NCBI GenBank assembly: GCA_029062865.1
Contig: JAIDPG010000074.1
Location: forward strand, 1 to 5,807
Direction of reading: 5' to 3'
Length of the DNA stretch: 5,807 nucleotides
Origin: Oscillospiraceae bacterium
Lineage (GTDB): Bacteria; Bacillota; Clostridia; Oscillospirales; Ruminococcaceae
Shown here: positions 5,225 through 5,807 of the stretch, piece by piece
Numbering within the stretch: the stretch's first letter is position 1
Layout of the letters: each line of letters begins with the position of its first letter
Made by a program: the position numbers and the translations under genes
The notes under the pieces: model-generated
Databases searched by the model: none
What the model saw: only the letters and a program-made list of their open reading frames with translations
What the model was told of the DNA's origin: nothing

Positions 5225-5807
5225 ATGAAAAAAACAGCTTACATTCTCGCTTTAGCGTTTATTCTCGCTAATTTCACCGCCTGCAAGAGATCCGAACAAG
5301 CGAAGCCCCAAAACCCTGAAAGCGGTGCGGCTTCGGTTATTGAAAGCTCACCGGAGGACGAAACGAGAGCCGCCGACGTGGAAATAATCCCCGAGGGCGA
5401 GCCCACGTTCCTCACCGCGCCCGACGGCACGCCAATCTACACGTCCGAGTTGACGAGATACCAAAACCCCGCGGAGTTTCACGGAACACACGAGCAGTTC
5501 CCGCTTGAGCAGTTCAATAAGGAAACGTTTAAAAGCAGGGATATATTGTGCGATCACCCCGAGGTCGTGTGCGACGGGTTTGCTTACGTGTTTGTTCCGA
5601 GAAAAAACATTAACTATTCGGAGGCTCCGGGATTATTCGAGGAATTTGACGATGTGAGCTTAAGATATATCGGCGAGCCGCTTCCCGACGGCAACGATTA
5701 TTTCAGAATAAAGGTCGGGGATAGGTTCGATAAGCTTACGGTAAAGTCCGCATGCACGTCATTCAATTACTATAACGCCATTGGTGTTGATGATCCCGAC
5801 AGTATCC
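5225..5807 (+). CDS. Putative secreted lipoprotein, 3' end beyond the right edge
   Basis: The frame stays open from the ATG to the window edge, giving 194 codons without a stop. Residues 1-19 form a lipoprotein signal peptide: M-K-K, then a hydrophobic stretch (AYILALAFILANF), and a lipobox FTAC with the lipidated cysteine at C20. Phe at -3 is less usual than Leu. Residues 21-60 are a polar, acidic linker rich in S, E, P and A, as is common where a lipoprotein leaves the membrane. The mature part has a closely spaced cysteine pair (C109, C116) and the segment KVGDRFDKLTVKSACTSF (163-180). I believe, from memory only, that similar segments occur in uncharacterised lipoproteins of gut Clostridia. 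Function is unknown. It is divergent from rpmE across 237 bases and probably unrelated to it in function. Confidence 0.85.
   Translation, partial: MKKTAYILALAFILANFTACKRSEQAKPQNPESGAASVIESSPEDETRAADVEIIPEGEPTFLTAPDGTPIYTSELTRYQNPAEFHGTHEQFPLEQFNKETFKSRDILCDHPEVVCDGFAYVFVPRKNINYSEAPGLFEEFDDVSLRYIGEPLPDGNDYFRIKVGDRFDKLTVKSACTSFNYYNAIGVDDPDSI

Noticed and set aside
1..5807. CRISPR array, tRNA, rRNA, insertion sequence or prophage attachment site
   Set aside because: No regularly spaced repeats, cloverleaf-forming stretch, transposase-like protein or long terminal repeats were seen in the window.

Overview
The window looks like chromosomal DNA from a low-to-mid GC Clostridia, most likely the Oscillospiraceae/Ruminococcaceae side. 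The evidence is the gene order dgt-dnaG-rpoD, a zinc-type L31, strong AGGAG-type ribosome binding sites, frequent TTG and GTG starts, and a Gram-positive style lipoprotein. The assignment rests on gene order and protein style, not on a database search.

From left to right, all on the minus strand unless stated: the N-terminal 135 codons of rpoD (1-407, running off the left edge); dnaG primase (409-2145, GTG start), one base upstream of rpoD; a strong 14-bp stem-loop (2168-2206); dgt, an HD-domain dNTP triphosphohydrolase (2213-3211); a 185-base gap with repeat-like sequence; yigZ, an IMPACT/YigZ family protein (3397-4017, TTG start); an unrecognised acidic 199-residue protein of visibly lower GC (4078-4677, probable TTG start); an intrinsic terminator (4726-4760); rpmE for ribosomal protein L31 (4784-4987) with a structured leader and a textbook sigma-A promoter (5081-5109). 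On the plus strand, divergent from rpmE, a secreted lipoprotein gene begins at 5225 and runs off the right edge.

The left part is a macromolecular-synthesis cluster: Dgt adjusts dNTP pools, DnaG primes replication, and RpoD is the housekeeping sigma factor. dnaG and rpoD look translationally coupled. rpmE is its own transcription unit, closed by its own terminator. The unknown gene and yigZ lie in between with no clear promoter. No gap without a gene exceeds 237 bases.

Most of the window is ordinary housekeeping DNA and I see no convincing new system. The items most worth checking are the dgt-dnaG stem-loop, the possible L31 autoregulatory leader, the low-GC orphan gene, the repeat-like sequence and 17-codon upstream ORF before dgt, and the divergent lipoprotein.
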